Shown here in pieces: positions 6,835-17,700 of a stretch of DNA of 30,540 nucleotides (position 1 is its first letter; each line of letters starts with the position of its first letter). A program made the translations under genes and the position numbers. Under the pieces are notes generated by a model, which saw nothing but the letters and a program-made list of their open reading frames with translations, was not told the DNA's origin and made no database searches. Where the stretch lies: the NCBI GenBank assembly GCA_003562535.1, contig PWUP01000209.1, forward strand, positions 1 through 30,540, read 5' to 3'. Source of the stretch: Gammaproteobacteria bacterium (GTDB taxonomy: Bacteria; Pseudomonadota; Gammaproteobacteria; Competibacterales; Competibacteraceae).

Positions 6835-9800
6835 ATGACACACGACTATTCTGAAAAAAAACAAGAACTCATTGACCGCATCATCGCGCTCCAAGAGCAA
6901 CGTCTAGCAGCGGATAAACACGCCCTGCTCAGGCTGTTTTGTCAACAATATTATGCCCATGTAGCACTTGAAGATTTGCAAGAACTGCAACTGGAGAATC
7001 TCTATGGCGCCTGCTTAGCCCACTGGAATCTTGCGCGGCAGCGCCAGGCTCCTGACTCACTGATTCGGGTGTACAACCCCAATTATGATGAACACGGCTG
7101 GCAATCGACCCATACGGTAATTGAAATGGTGGCTGATGATCAGCCGTTTCTGGTCGATTCCATCATCATGGCGCTGAATCGCCACGGGCTGCGGGTGCAT
7201 CTGATTATCCATCCAGTGATGCGGCTGCAACGCGATGCCCAAGGGCACTTACAGCAGATCACCACTGATGAGTCGCACGGTCAACTGGAATCGATGATTC
7301 ACTGTGAAGTGGATCGACAAATTGAATCTTCGATGTTAGTGCAACTGGAGCGGGATCTACGCCAAGTGATCCATGATGTGCGTACTGCTGTTGAAGATTG
7401 GCCGGCGATGCAGCAGCGTATGTACGCGGCCATTGCCGATCTTGAAATCGGCTCACTACCGTGCTCTGCCGAGCAGATCGAAGAGGTTAAAACCTTTCTC
7501 CACTGGGTGGCAGAACGTAATTTTATTTTTCTCGGCTGTCGTGATTATGAACTGGTGGACAGCGCAGAGGGGCTGCTGCTGTGTACTGTGCCTGAATCCG
7601 GTCTTGGGGTGTTACGGCACGATGGTCAGTCCATGCAATCGCCCAGTTTCGCCCGTCTCCCTAATCGATTGCGGGAATTGGCCGCTCACTCACCACCCTT
7701 GCTGATTTCAAAATCCGATGCGCGCGCCACCGTGCATCGCCCGGTTCACATGGACTACATCGGAGTCAAACGGTTTAATGCCCAAGGTCAAGTAATCGGT
7801 GAACGGCGCTTTCTAGGGCTGTACACCGCCAGCGCCTACACCTCAAGCACCCGAGATATTCCCCTGCTGCGAGCCAAAACTCAGCGGATGTTGCAACGCT
7901 CTGGGCTGCAACCTGGAAGTCATGCGTGGCGAGCCTTGCACAATACATTAGAAACCTTCCCTCGTGACGAACTGTTTCAAGCCAGCGAAGACGATTTGTT
8001 CAATACAGTCATGGGGATTCTGCATCTGCAAGAACGCCAGCGGTTGCGTTTGTTTGTGCGTGAAGACCTGTTCCAGCGCTTTGTCTCCTGTTTGGTCTAT
8101 GTGCCACGCGACCGTTATAACACGGATTTACGCGAGCGCATGCAAGTCTTGCTACAACAAGCTTTTGCCAGTGATTCATCCAGTTTTTCGACTCAGTTTT
8201 CAGAATCTATGCTGGCGCGGGTGCATTTTCATGTCCGCACCCAACCCGGGCAAATACCAGAGTATTCGGTCGCTGATTTAGAGGCTCGGTTGCGCGAGGC
8301 CATGTCCTCATGGGTTGATCATTTATTTCGGGCCTTACTGGAGGATGTGGGTGAAGCCCAAGGCAATCGTCTGTTCCAACGCTACGGCCAAGCCTTCCCG
8401 GCCGCATACCGCGAGGACTTTGAACCCCGGACGGGTGTGGGTGATATTCACCGTCTAGAGTCACTCAACCCCAACCAGCCCTTAGCCATGTGGCTGTATC
8501 GACCTCTGGAAGAACCGGACGAGCTGCTGCATTTTAAGGTATTTGGCTGCGACCAAATCCTGCCCTTATCCGATGTGTTACCGATTCTGGAACACATGGG
8601 CTTACGGGTGATCAGCGCCCGACCCTATGAGCTGGAACTGGCCGATGGGGCAGCGCGCTGGGTGCTGAATTTTGATGTGCGCGAGGACACCGGGATTCAA
8701 GTCGAGGTCGGTGAGGTCAAAGATATTTTCCGTGAAGCGTTTGCTCACATTTGGGAAGGCCGCTTAGAAAACGATGGTTTCAACCGTTTAGTGCTTAGCG
8801 CCCGCCTCAATGGCCGTGATGTATCGGTGTTACGCGCCTACAGTAAGTATCTGCAACAGACCCGGATCACCTTCAGCCAAGCCTATATACAGCAGACCTT
8901 ATGCCACCATTCTGGCATTGCTCGGGATTTAGTCGCGCTGTTTTATGCGCGCTTTGATCCGGCCGCCGAGCACGACCGCCAGCAGCAGTGTGCCTCCCGA
9001 GTGAACGCCATAGAAACCGCCCTGGAAAACGTCCACAGTTTGGATGAAGACCGCATTTTGCGCCGCTTTCTCGCCGTAATTCAGGCTACGCTGCGAACGA
9101 ATTTCTTTCAGACTGACTCCCAGACCGGCCAAGCCAAAGATTATATTGCCTTTAAATTCGATCCCAGCCAAATCCCCGAACTGCCTAAACCACTACCGAT
9201 GTTTGAGATTTTTGTGTATTCGCCACGGGTCGAGGCGGTGCATTTACGCGGCGGCTTAGTCGCTCGCGGTGGTCTGCGCTGGTCTGATCGCCGTGAGGAT
9301 TTTCGTACCGAAGTGTTGGGGCTGGTTAAGGCGCAGATGGTGAAAAACTCAGTGATTGTGCCAGTCGGTTCCAAAGGCGGGTTTGTGGTGAAACGTCCCT
9401 TGACGGGTTGGAGCCGTGAAGCCGTGGCGACTGAAGTGCAAGACTGTTACCGCACGTTCATCAGTGGGATGCTGGACATTACCGACAATCGGGTTGACGA
9501 CAGCATCCAACCGCCACCGCAGGTTGTGCGTCATGACGGCGATGATCCTTATCTGGTGGTGGCGGCGGATAAAGGCACGGCCACGTTCTCTGATCTGGCG
9601 AATCGTATCGCCATGGATTATGGATTCTGGCTGGGTGATGCCTTTGCCTCGGGGGGAGCCAATGGCTACGACCACAAAAAAATGGGCATTACCGCTCGCG
9701 GCGCTTGGGAATCGGTCAAACGCCATTTCCGTGAACTGGGCTTGGACATCCAGAACCGCGATGAGTTTACGGTGGTCGGCATCGGCGATATGGGCGGCGA

Positions 9801-11670
9801 TGTGTTCGGCAATGGGATGTTGCTGTCACGGCATATCAAACTGGTGGCGGCATTTAATCATCTGCACATTTTTCTCGATCCAGATCCTGACCCGGAAACC
9901 AGCTTCCAAGAACGCCAACGGTTGTTTGATCTGCCGCGTTCCAGTTGGGAGGATTATAATCCGGAGTTAATTTCCCAAGGCGGTGGGGTGTATCCCCGCA
10001 GTGCTAAATCGATTGCCTTGTCTGCTGAAATACGCCGAGTACTGGACATTCAGGAGACTCGTCTAACGCCGGTGGAATTGATTAACCGCCTGCTCAAAGC
10101 TCCGGTGGATTTATTGTGGAATGGTGGCATTGGCACCTATGTCAAAGCCCGCTCGGAGACCCATGCCGATGTGGGCGATAAAGCCAATGATGCTTTGCGC
10201 ATTAATGGTCAAGATTTGCGCTGCCGGGTGGTTGGCGAAGGCGGTAATCTGGGTTTAACCCAGCTTGGGCGGATTGAATTTGCCCTCAAGGGTGGGCGGA
10301 TTCTCACCGATGCCATTGATAATTCTGGTGGAGTGAACTGTTCTGACCATGAGGTCAACATCAAGATCTTGCTCAATCAGGCCATCGCTGCCGGTGATAT
10401 GACCGCAAAACAGCGTAATACGCTGTTGGCGGAAATGACCGACGAAGTGGCTGAATTAGTGCTGCGGCAAAATTATCTGCAACCCGAAGCCATCAGTGTC
10501 ACCTGTTCGATTGCCAGTGATTTGCTCAGTGATCACATGCGGGTGATTCGCGCTCTGGAACGCTCCGGCAAACTGGATCGGGCTTTGGAGTATTTACCCT
10601 CGGATGAGATCCTATCGGAACGCGAAGCGGCAGGCCAAGGTTTGGTCGCCCCAGAATTGGCGGTATTGCTGGCTTATAGCAAGATCAGCCTGTACGAAGC
10701 CCTGCTCGATTCCGACGTGCCCGAAGATCCGTTTATGAGTCGCGAGCTGTTGATGTATTTCCCCACTCCGCTGCGTGAAAAGTATGCTGAACTGATGCAA
10801 GCCCATCCGCTGCGTCGGGAAATCATCACCACCTATGTCACCAATAGTGTGCTCAACCGCATGGGCAGCACCTATGTGATCCGCTTGCAAGAAGACAGTG
10901 GCGAATCGGTACCCGATATCGCCCGCGCTTATACGGTTGCTCGGGAAATTTACGCGGCTCGGAGTTTGTGGCAGCATATCGACGGTTTGGATAACCAGAT
11001 TCCAGCGGATCTGCAATTAAGCCTGCACATTGAAAGCCGTCGCTTGTTGGAACGGGCCAGTCAATGGCTGTTGCGTCACCGGCGACCGCCGTTGGATATT
11101 GCCGCAGTTGTCGAACAACTGCGTACCGGAGTGAATGCCGTCGCTGAGGATTTACCCTCGCTGCTGCAACCGGCGCAATGTGATGAATTAAACCGACAAC
11201 GGCAAAGCTATCTTGACCAAGGGGTGCCGGAGTCGCTGGCCAGCAAAATCGTGAGCTTAGCACCGCTGTACGCCGCTTTAGACATTACTGATGTCGCCTA
11301 TCAAGCTGATTTGCCAACGACTGCGGTGGCGGCGGTGTATTTTGATTTGGCCGAAACCTTACACATGACGTGGTTGCATGAGAGCATCAGTCGTCTGCCC
11401 GCCAACACTCATTGGCAACGGCGCGCCCGAGCGGCTCTGCTCAATGGGCTATACGATCAAGGCCGTATGCTGACGGCAGAGGTACTGCGCACTGACCAAC
11501 CAGACGCCGACGCCCAAACCCGTAAAACCCAGTGGCTGGAACGCAATCAGGCGTTAATCGACCGGGGTTTAAGACTATTCGACGATCTGCGCACCTCAGG
11601 CCAGCCCCTCGATCTGGCCATGTTGTCCGTGGCCTTACGCGAAACGGGTCATCTGCTGCAAGTTGGCTGA
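6835..11670 (+). CDS. gdhB: NAD-specific glutamate dehydrogenase, large (180-kDa) type
   Basis: Oxidatively deaminates glutamate to 2-oxoglutarate and ammonium with NAD; the large GDHs of this class are usually catabolic and allosterically controlled. The product is 1611 residues, the usual length for the class. The N-terminal half (about 1-720) holds ACT-like and helical regulatory segments. The catalytic core is unmistakable: ARGGLRWSDRREDFRTEVLG, then KAQMVKNS, then PVGSKGGF with the presumed catalytic Lys at 847. A nucleotide-binding VVGIGDMGGDVFGNGM follows (G982-D989), with a long C-terminal helical region. Start choice: AGAGG at 6824-6828 abuts the ATG at 6829 but is correctly spaced (6 bp) from the ATG at 6835, so 6835 is preferred. 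The upstream gap is filled by the MITE-like repeat, which may carry or displace its promoter. maeB follows after 193 bp. Confidence 0.95.
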   Translation: MTHDYSEKKQELIDRIIALQEQRLAADKHALLRLFCQQYYAHVALEDLQELQLENLYGACLAHWNLARQRQAPDSLIRVYNPNYDEHGWQSTHTVIEMVADDQPFLVDSIIMALNRHGLRVHLIIHPVMRLQRDAQGHLQQITTDESHGQLESMIHCEVDRQIESSMLVQLERDLRQVIHDVRTAVEDWPAMQQRMYAAIADLEIGSLPCSAEQIEEVKTFLHWVAERNFIFLGCRDYELVDSAEGLLLCTVPESGLGVLRHDGQSMQSPSFARLPNRLRELAAHSPPLLISKSDARATVHRPVHMDYIGVKRFNAQGQVIGERRFLGLYTASAYTSSTRDIPLLRAKTQRMLQRSGLQPGSHAWRALHNTLETFPRDELFQASEDDLFNTVMGILHLQERQRLRLFVREDLFQRFVSCLVYVPRDRYNTDLRERMQVLLQQAFASDSSSFSTQFSESMLARVHFHVRTQPGQIPEYSVADLEARLREAMSSWVDHLFRALLEDVGEAQGNRLFQRYGQAFPAAYREDFEPRTGVGDIHRLESLNPNQPLAMWLYRPLEEPDELLHFKVFGCDQILPLSDVLPILEHMGLRVISARPYELELADGAARWVLNFDVREDTGIQVEVGEVKDIFREAFAHIWEGRLENDGFNRLVLSARLNGRDVSVLRAYSKYLQQTRITFSQAYIQQTLCHHSGIARDLVALFYARFDPAAEHDRQQQCASRVNAIETALENVHSLDEDRILRRFLAVIQATLRTNFFQTDSQTGQAKDYIAFKFDPSQIPELPKPLPMFEIFVYSPRVEAVHLRGGLVARGGLRWSDRREDFRTEVLGLVKAQMVKNSVIVPVGSKGGFVVKRPLTGWSREAVATEVQDCYRTFISGMLDITDNRVDDSIQPPPQVVRHDGDDPYLVVAADKGTATFSDLANRIAMDYGFWLGDAFASGGANGYDHKKMGITARGAWESVKRHFRELGLDIQNRDEFTVVGIGDMGGDVFGNGMLLSRHIKLVAAFNHLHIFLDPDPDPETSFQERQRLFDLPRSSWEDYNPELISQGGGVYPRSAKSIALSAEIRRVLDIQETRLTPVELINRLLKAPVDLLWNGGIGTYVKARSETHADVGDKANDALRINGQDLRCRVVGEGGNLGLTQLGRIEFALKGGRILTDAIDNSGGVNCSDHEVNIKILLNQAIAAGDMTAKQRNTLLAEMTDEVAELVLRQNYLQPEAISVTCSIASDLLSDHMRVIRALERSGKLDRALEYLPSDEILSEREAAGQGLVAPELAVLLAYSKISLYEALLDSDVPEDPFMSRELLMYFPTPLREKYAELMQAHPLRREIITTYVTNSVLNRMGSTYVIRLQEDSGESVPDIARAYTVAREIYAARSLWQHIDGLDNQIPADLQLSLHIESRRLLERASQWLLRHRRPPLDIAAVVEQLRTGVNAVAEDLPSLLQPAQCDELNRQRQSYLDQGVPESLASKIVSLAPLYAALDITDVAYQADLPTTAVAAVYFDLAETLHMTWLHESISRLPANTHWQRRARAALLNGLYDQGRMLTAEVLRTDQPDADAQTRKTQWLERNQALIDRGLRLFDDLRTSGQPLDLAMLSVALRETGHLLQVG

Positions 11671-11863
11671 ATTTTAGCTCCAATCGCCGCATATACACCA
11701 TGTCTGTCCGGCATTGCAGCATTCGATTCCACACCCACACAGAGATTCAGGCTAGACGTCGGGATAGCAATCGGCTACGGTTGCTCACCTACTATAAAAA
11801 TTTAACTGCTGTGGACTTGGGTTCATGAACCACTACTGGAGCAATCAATAGGAATAATGCACT

Positions 11864-14161
11864 ATGAGCCGCGATTTTAACCAACAGGCACTGGATTACC
11901 ACCGTGAGCCTATGCCTGGCAAACTACAAATTATGCCAACCAAGGCGTTGGCTAATCAACGCGATTTGGCTTTAGCCTACTCACCCGGCGTCGCGGCGGC
12001 CTGTCTTGCCATTGTCGAGCAACCGACGGAAGTCAACTCGCTCACCAGCCGCGCCAATCTGGTGGCGGTGATTTCCAATGGCACCGCCGTGCTGGGGTTG
12101 GGCAATATCGGCCCCTTAGCCTCCAAGCCCGTGATGGAAGGCAAAGCGGTACTGTTTAAAAAATTTGCCGGCATTGATGTCTTCGATATCGAACTCAATG
12201 AAGCCGATCCTGACAAGCTGGTTGATATCATCGCGGCGATGGAACCCACGTTTGGCGGCATTAACTTAGAAGACATTAAAGCGCCGGAGTGTTTTTATAT
12301 CGAGCAAGCGTTACGGGAACGCATGAGCATTCCGGTATTCCACGATGACCAACACGGCACGGCCATCATCACCGCAGCCGCCGTGCTCAATGGATTACGC
12401 CTAGTCGATAAACGCATCGAAGAGGTGCGCTTAGTGGCATCCGGCGCAGGAGCGGCGGGGATTGCCTGTCTGGATGTGCTGGTGGGCTTAGGCGTGAACA
12501 AGGCCAATATTATTTTATGCGACAGTCGCGGGGTCATTTATAAAGGGCGCAATCAGGGCGTCGATGGCCGTAAGGCCGATTATGCAGTCGATACGCCGCA
12601 CCGCAGTCTGGCCGAGGCCATTGTGGGTGCTGATATATTCCTTGGTGTCTCTACCGAGGGTCTGCTCAAGCCCGATATGGTACGCAGCATGGCGCAACAG
12701 CCCTTGATTTTGGCCTTGGCGAATCCCGTACCAGAAATTATGCCCGATGTAGCCCGCGCCGTGCGTCCTGATGCCATTATTGCCACAGGTCGTTCGGATT
12801 TCCCGAACCAGGTGAATAATGTGCTGTGTTTTCCGTTTATTTTTCGTGGTGCTTTGGATGTCGGCGCAACCCGCGTCAACGAGGCCATGAAACTGGCCGC
12901 AGTACGCGCCTTGGCCGATTTAGCCCTATCACCGCCTTCCGAAGAGGTCACGCTGGCCTATCAAGATCAACCGCTGTCATTCGGTGCCGAGTATTTAATC
13001 CCTAAGCCTTTTGATGCACGCTTGATCACCGAACTGCCTATAGCTGTCGCGCGCGCCGCCATGGAAAGCGGGGTGGCTACCCGACCGATTGAGGACTTAC
13101 GCGCCTATCGCGCACAACTCAGCCAGTATGTGGTACGTTCTGGACTGGCAATGAAGCCACTGATCGAACGGGCGCAAGCGGATCGCAAACGGGTGGTGTA
13201 TGCCGAGGGTGAAGAAGAGCGGGTGCTGGTGGGTGTGCAAATTGTGGTTGATGATGGCATTGCCGAACCCATTGTGATCGGGCGCCCAGATCGTGTCATG
13301 GGAGCGATTGAGCGCCTGAGTTTACCGATTCGCCCAGATCGAGATTTTCAGCTCATTGATCCTTTTGATAATCCGCACTATAAAGCCTGTTGGCAGGAAT
13401 ACCATCAATTGCGGCAGCGTTTTGGCGTCGATCCCAGTAAAGCGCGCATCCGCATCAATACTCGACCAACGGTATTAGGCGCTGTTTTAGTCCGCTTAGG
13501 GTATGCCGATGCCTTGATCTGTGGTGCCGTAGGCAGTTACCAAGATCATCTCCAGCATGTGTTTCAAGTCATGGGGTTACGCCCCCATGTTAAGGCAATC
13601 GGGGCGCTGTCGCTACTGATTACAACTCAGGGGATATTGTTTATTGCTGATTCCCAAGTTAATTCTGATCCCAATGCGGAGCAGCTTGCCGATATTACCC
13701 TCATGGCGGCTGATGCCGTGCGCGAATTTGGCATTAGCCCCAAAATCGCCTTGTTATCACACTCAAACTTCGGTGCTTGGGATTCCCCCTCAGCCCAGAA
13801 AATGGCTCAAGTCTTGACCCTACTGCGCCAGCGCTCACCGGGCTTAGAAGTCGAAGGGGAAATGCAGGCTGATGTGGCCTTGTCCGAAACTCTGCGCGAG
13901 CGGGTATTTCCAAATTCGCGCTTACAAGGTGCGGCCAATCTGTTGATCATGCCCAATAAAGACGCCGCCAGTATTAGCCTGAATTTACTGCATACCATGA
14001 TGGACGGGGTGACCATCGGGCCGATCTTACTGGGCTTAGGCGCGCCGGCGCATGTCTTGCCTAAGACAACCTCAGCACGGCGTATTGCTAATATGAGCGC
14101 GGTAGCCGCCGTCGACGCCCAGATCCGCCAGTTACACGCCGCTCGCACGTTCGCTCGATGA
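11864..14161 (+). CDS. maeB: NADP-dependent malic enzyme with C-terminal phosphotransacetylase-like domain
   Basis: Decarboxylates malate to pyruvate with reduction of NADP, giving NADPH and linking the TCA cycle to pyruvate. The 765-residue length is that of the bacterial MaeB hybrids. The malic-enzyme domain (about 1-160) has YSPGVAAACLAI and the metal-site motif HDDQHGTA (160-167). The NAD(P)-binding domain (about 165-400) has SGAGAAGIACLD (GAGAAG 194-199). From about 430 to 755 there is a phosphate-acetyltransferase-like domain, which in studied MaeB proteins is regulatory (acetyl-CoA sensing) rather than catalytic. AGGA (11850-11853) serves the ATG at 11864. The last 74 bp overlap the convergent NUDIX gene. 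Sharing pyruvate and reducing power with the PFOR cluster 6 kb away is plausible, but the two are not in one operon. Confidence 0.95.
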   Translation: MSRDFNQQALDYHREPMPGKLQIMPTKALANQRDLALAYSPGVAAACLAIVEQPTEVNSLTSRANLVAVISNGTAVLGLGNIGPLASKPVMEGKAVLFKKFAGIDVFDIELNEADPDKLVDIIAAMEPTFGGINLEDIKAPECFYIEQALRERMSIPVFHDDQHGTAIITAAAVLNGLRLVDKRIEEVRLVASGAGAAGIACLDVLVGLGVNKANIILCDSRGVIYKGRNQGVDGRKADYAVDTPHRSLAEAIVGADIFLGVSTEGLLKPDMVRSMAQQPLILALANPVPEIMPDVARAVRPDAIIATGRSDFPNQVNNVLCFPFIFRGALDVGATRVNEAMKLAAVRALADLALSPPSEEVTLAYQDQPLSFGAEYLIPKPFDARLITELPIAVARAAMESGVATRPIEDLRAYRAQLSQYVVRSGLAMKPLIERAQADRKRVVYAEGEEERVLVGVQIVVDDGIAEPIVIGRPDRVMGAIERLSLPIRPDRDFQLIDPFDNPHYKACWQEYHQLRQRFGVDPSKARIRINTRPTVLGAVLVRLGYADALICGAVGSYQDHLQHVFQVMGLRPHVKAIGALSLLITTQGILFIADSQVNSDPNAEQLADITLMAADAVREFGISPKIALLSHSNFGAWDSPSAQKMAQVLTLLRQRSPGLEVEGEMQADVALSETLRERVFPNSRLQGAANLLIMPNKDAASISLNLLHTMMDGVTIGPILLGLGAPAHVLPKTTSARRIANMSAVAAVDAQIRQLHAARTFAR

Positions 14162-14567
14162 TCCGATCAGACCAGCGCAACACCGCCTGAACCCGTGGGG
14201 TTAACAGTGTCCAAGCCTGTTGCCGGTTCACCCAGCAATAGGCGCTGTGCTCGGGATGCCCCAGCAACGGGTTAACGGGCAGATCAATATCGATCTGCTG
14301 AGTTTCGGCAATATAATAGCGAGCCACCTTGCGGCCATGATTATAAGGAGGCGTCTCACGGTAGATGCGCCCCCAGCGAAAGCGCAGGTCGGTGATCGTC
14401 GTTTCCTCAGTCACTTCACGAATTGCGCAAGCAAAGGGGCTCTCACCCGGTTCCACCATACCTTTGGGAAAATCCCAATAATCATAAGCACGCAACAATA
14501 GGTAATTGTAGTGATCACCAACTCGGTGTAGCACCACTACGCCCGCCGATAAAATTCGGGAGGCCAT
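14088..14567 (-). CDS. NUDIX hydrolase, dinucleoside-tetraphosphatase-like
   Basis: A 159-residue NUDIX protein, probably cleaving a nucleoside-diphosphate-linked compound such as Ap4A. Residues 22-40 (YLLLRAYDYWDFPKGMVEP) resemble bis(5'-nucleosyl)-tetraphosphatases. The NUDIX box runs from G36 to I58 with E42, R50-E51 and E54-E55 in place, but the conserved Gly near the end is Thr57. The fold appears complete by about residue 140. The last 19 or so residues are Arg-rich (GSGRRRRLPRSY) and are encoded opposite the 3' end of maeB, a 74-bp tail-to-tail overlap. ATG at 14567 has no evident ribosome binding site. It lies downstream of the treS-maltokinase gene on the same strand, separated by 154 bp carrying a REP-like hairpin, so it may have its own promoter. 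Exact substrate unknown. Confidence 0.88.
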   Translation of the reverse strand: MASRILSAGVVVLHRVGDHYNYLLLRAYDYWDFPKGMVEPGESPFACAIREVTEETTITDLRFRWGRIYRETPPYNHGRKVARYYIAETQQIDIDLPVNPLLGHPEHSAYCWVNRQQAWTLLTPRVQAVLRWSDRIIERTCERRVTGGSGRRRRLPRSY

Positions 14568-14648
14568 CGTATCGGTTTATTCGTGCGCCAACGGCTTTGT
14601 GGCTAGAATAACACGATTTACGGTGCACTAGGATGTATAGTCATTCAG

Positions 14649-14690
14649 GCGGACTGTCGGGCAACGCGATGCTTTTGCCCGACCTACCGC
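14649..14690 (-). repeat. REP-like palindromic element / possible terminator
   Basis: GTCGGGCAA (14656-14664) and TTGCCCGAC (14675-14683) form a perfect 9-bp stem around a 10-nt loop. An outer GCGG/CCGC stem (14649-14652 with 14687-14690) is separated by a 3x3 internal loop. On the minus strand the palindrome is preceded by GTAG (14687-14684), the 5' tetranucleotide typical of REP elements served by RAYT transposases. It lies 3' of the treS-maltokinase stop and could end or protect that transcript. Confidence 0.6.
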
Positions 14691-14721
14691 ACTCAGGCCA
14701 TAGGCGGTGAGTACCGATCCG

Positions 14722-17700
14722 CTAGGACGGCACTTTCGCCAAAATACTGCATAAGCCATCGAGTGGCACCCCGATCCACTCAGGGCGGTTGTCCATTTCA
14801 TAGCGCAGTTCATACAACGCCTTTTCCAGCGTAAACAAGGCAATGAGCTGGCGACCATGAGCGTTGTCTTCCGGATAGACGCGACAATCTCCCAGTGTTT
14901 GCCGATACCCTTCTAGGAAGGCTGCTGAAGCCTGTTGCCGCCACTCTAAAGCCGTGGGTTGCAGATGTTCAAGCAGATTCGGTTGCGCGGCCTGCATATC
15001 CATCAGCGCCGTTTGCATGGCGTAGTCAAAGGAGCGCAGCATGCCCGCCACATCACGCAAGGCCGAATGTTTGCACCGCCGTTCTTCGAAGGAACGCGCC
15101 GGTTCGCCTTCGAAATCAATGATGATGCAATCATTTTCATTGATTAGCACCTGACCGAGATGGTAATCACCGTGGTAACGGGTCTTGACTGCGCTAAAGC
15201 CCTCTCCTGGGCGCAATCGAGCCAGATGGGGAGCCAGTTTATGGGACAATCCCAGCAGTCGTTCTGCAGTGGCGCGGTGCTGCTGCGGTAATTGTTCAAG
15301 GCTAAGAGCCAGTTTATCTAAGGTGAACTTAGCTTCGTACTCAATCGTGCTCAGCCAATGATCCAAATCGGACTCAGTGATCGGTTCGGGATCAAAAGCA
15401 GGATTATCGGTATCGCTCGCCAGTGTCCGATGCAGCTCACCAGTGCGCTGGCCGAGCGTATGACTCATTAATTGATAGACCGAATGCGCCGATTCTAATG
15501 ATTCGTACAGCTCGGGTTGAGTCAGGCTGTCTTCGAAGAAACGCCCGAGGTAATCCAAGGTCCACGACCAGGCATCACCTTGATTAGGCCGCAATCCTTG
15601 TAATATCGCCAGTGTGGTATGGGTGCCATCGGCAGCGATGAACTCTAAAGCACCAACTAAGGGAGCGGTAGGTTCAAACGGTGAGACTTCGGTCAGGAAA
15701 TGCCCCATTTCCAGTTCGGGATTAATGCCCGGTCGTAAACGCCGATACGCTTTGAGGAACAGTTGTTCACCCAATATCCTCACCGTATTGCTGCTTTCAC
15801 GCTGTGGTCGGCGAATCGGCAAAGCTTGTGAGGTGGTGCCGACCAGCTCGGCAAACGCTCGGGTGGTGGAAAAACGCAATATTCCCCCCCCTTCCAAGGC
15901 GATTTCCTGATTGCGCCCCATATTATCGACTAAGACATGGCAAAAATCCTCATCGGTGAACGCATCACATAACAGACCCACATCGGCCTGACGGCGCACC
16001 TTAGCCAACAGCGCCACACTGGGCATCACGCCGAGTTCTTCGGCGTCTTGTTCCCAAGCAATCGCTAGGGGCAGAAAATAGCTTTGCGGTTCACTGTGGG
16101 TTAATAACACGTCTAATTGCAGCAGCAACCACGAGGTCTGCTCGGTTTGCCACAAATCACGGCGGTTGAGGCGAATCGCGCTGATCGGTTCACCTTTCGC
16201 CGCAAACCAACGCTGATGTTCCAAGAACTCGGGCAAAACCTCATCGGCCAGTTGCTGTTGTAATTGCTGCGCTAGAACACGACGATGAGTAATCGACTGT
16301 TTTTCTGGGAAGAAACTAGCCCAGCCCTGAAAAATCACCAATACAGGCAATTCAGCAGGCGGCAACCACGGCTCATGCCAGGTCGGCTCGCGGATATCGC
16401 TGGCTAGGCTGAACCAGTAGAACCCATAGCCAGACAAGGTCAGCAAATACGGTAATTCGCCAATCGGCGGAAAGGCGGTGCGCCCCATCAGCTCTAGCGG
16501 GACTCGGCCTTCATAATCACCCAGCTCCAGTTCTACCGGCTGAGCAGAACGCGCCAGATTGGCCACACACATCACGGTATCGTGTTCATACTCGCGGATA
16601 TAGGCCAAGATTTTGCGGTTACCCGGACGTAAAAACCGTAGCGAGCCACGGCCAAAGGCTTGATGGCTTTTGCGTACCGTGATCAGCCGTTTCATCCAAT
16701 TCAATAACGACGACGGATTGCGGCTTTGGGCTTCGACATTCACCGCTTCATAGCCGTAGATGGGATCCATCACCGGCGGCAAATACAGTCTTTGTGGGTC
16801 GGCTTTGGAAAACCCCGCGTTGCGATCCGGACTCCACTGCATCGGGGTGCGTACCCCGTTGCGATCCCCCAGATAAATATTATCGCCCATGCCGATTTCA
16901 TCGCCATAATAAATAATCGGCGAGCCGGGCATCGACATTAACAGACTGTTCATCAGCCGGATTTTGTCCATATCGTTGTCTAGCAACGGTGCCAAGCGCC
17001 GCCGGATACCGACATTAATCCGCATGCGCGGATCGGCCGCATACGTGCGGTACATATAATCCCGTTCTTTGTCGGTGACCATTTCCAGCGTGAGTTCGTC
17101 GTGGTTACGCAGGAAAATCGCCCACTGACAATTATCAGGAATGTCGGGGGTTTGGCGCATGATCTCGATGATCGGATAGCGATCCTCTTGGGCAATGGCC
17201 ATATACATCCGTGGCATCAGCGGGAAGTGATAAGCCATGTGGCATTCATCACCGTCACCGAAATATTCGCGTACATCTTCCGGCCATTGATTGGCTTCCG
17301 CGAGAAACATCCGGCCTTGGTAGCGGGTATCCATAGCCGCGCGCATTTGTTTCAATACCGCGTGGGTTTCAGGCAGGTTTTCGTTATTCGTGCCCTCGCG
17401 GACACACAGATAGGGAATGGCGTCCAAGCGCATGCCATCCACCCCGATGTCAAACCAAAAGCGCATAATGCGAGTCACGGCATTAACAACGGACGGGTTA
17501 TTGTGGTTCAGATCCGGCTGATGGGAGAAAAATCGGTGCCAGTAATACTGTTTAGCTACGGGGTCCCAGGCCCAGTTGGACGATTCGGTATCGGTAAAAA
17601 TAATCCGAGTTTCTGGGAATTTGCGGTCATCATCGTTCCACACATAGAAATTGCGCTTGGCTGACCCCTTGGGCGCTCGCCGAGCGGCCTGAAACCACGG

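Noticed and set aside
9416..9970. 184-codon open frame on the plus strand
   Set aside because: Entirely inside the catalytic core of the large GDH, whose frame is strongly supported.
11671..11863. Possible small gene or RNA between gdhB and maeB
   Set aside because: Short open stretches only, no ribosome binding site with a coding-like frame, no stable hairpin; left as plain intergenic sequence.
17101..17664. 187-codon open frame opposite treS-mak
   Set aside because: Antisense to the conserved GH13 catalytic region; no start signal or recognisable domain.
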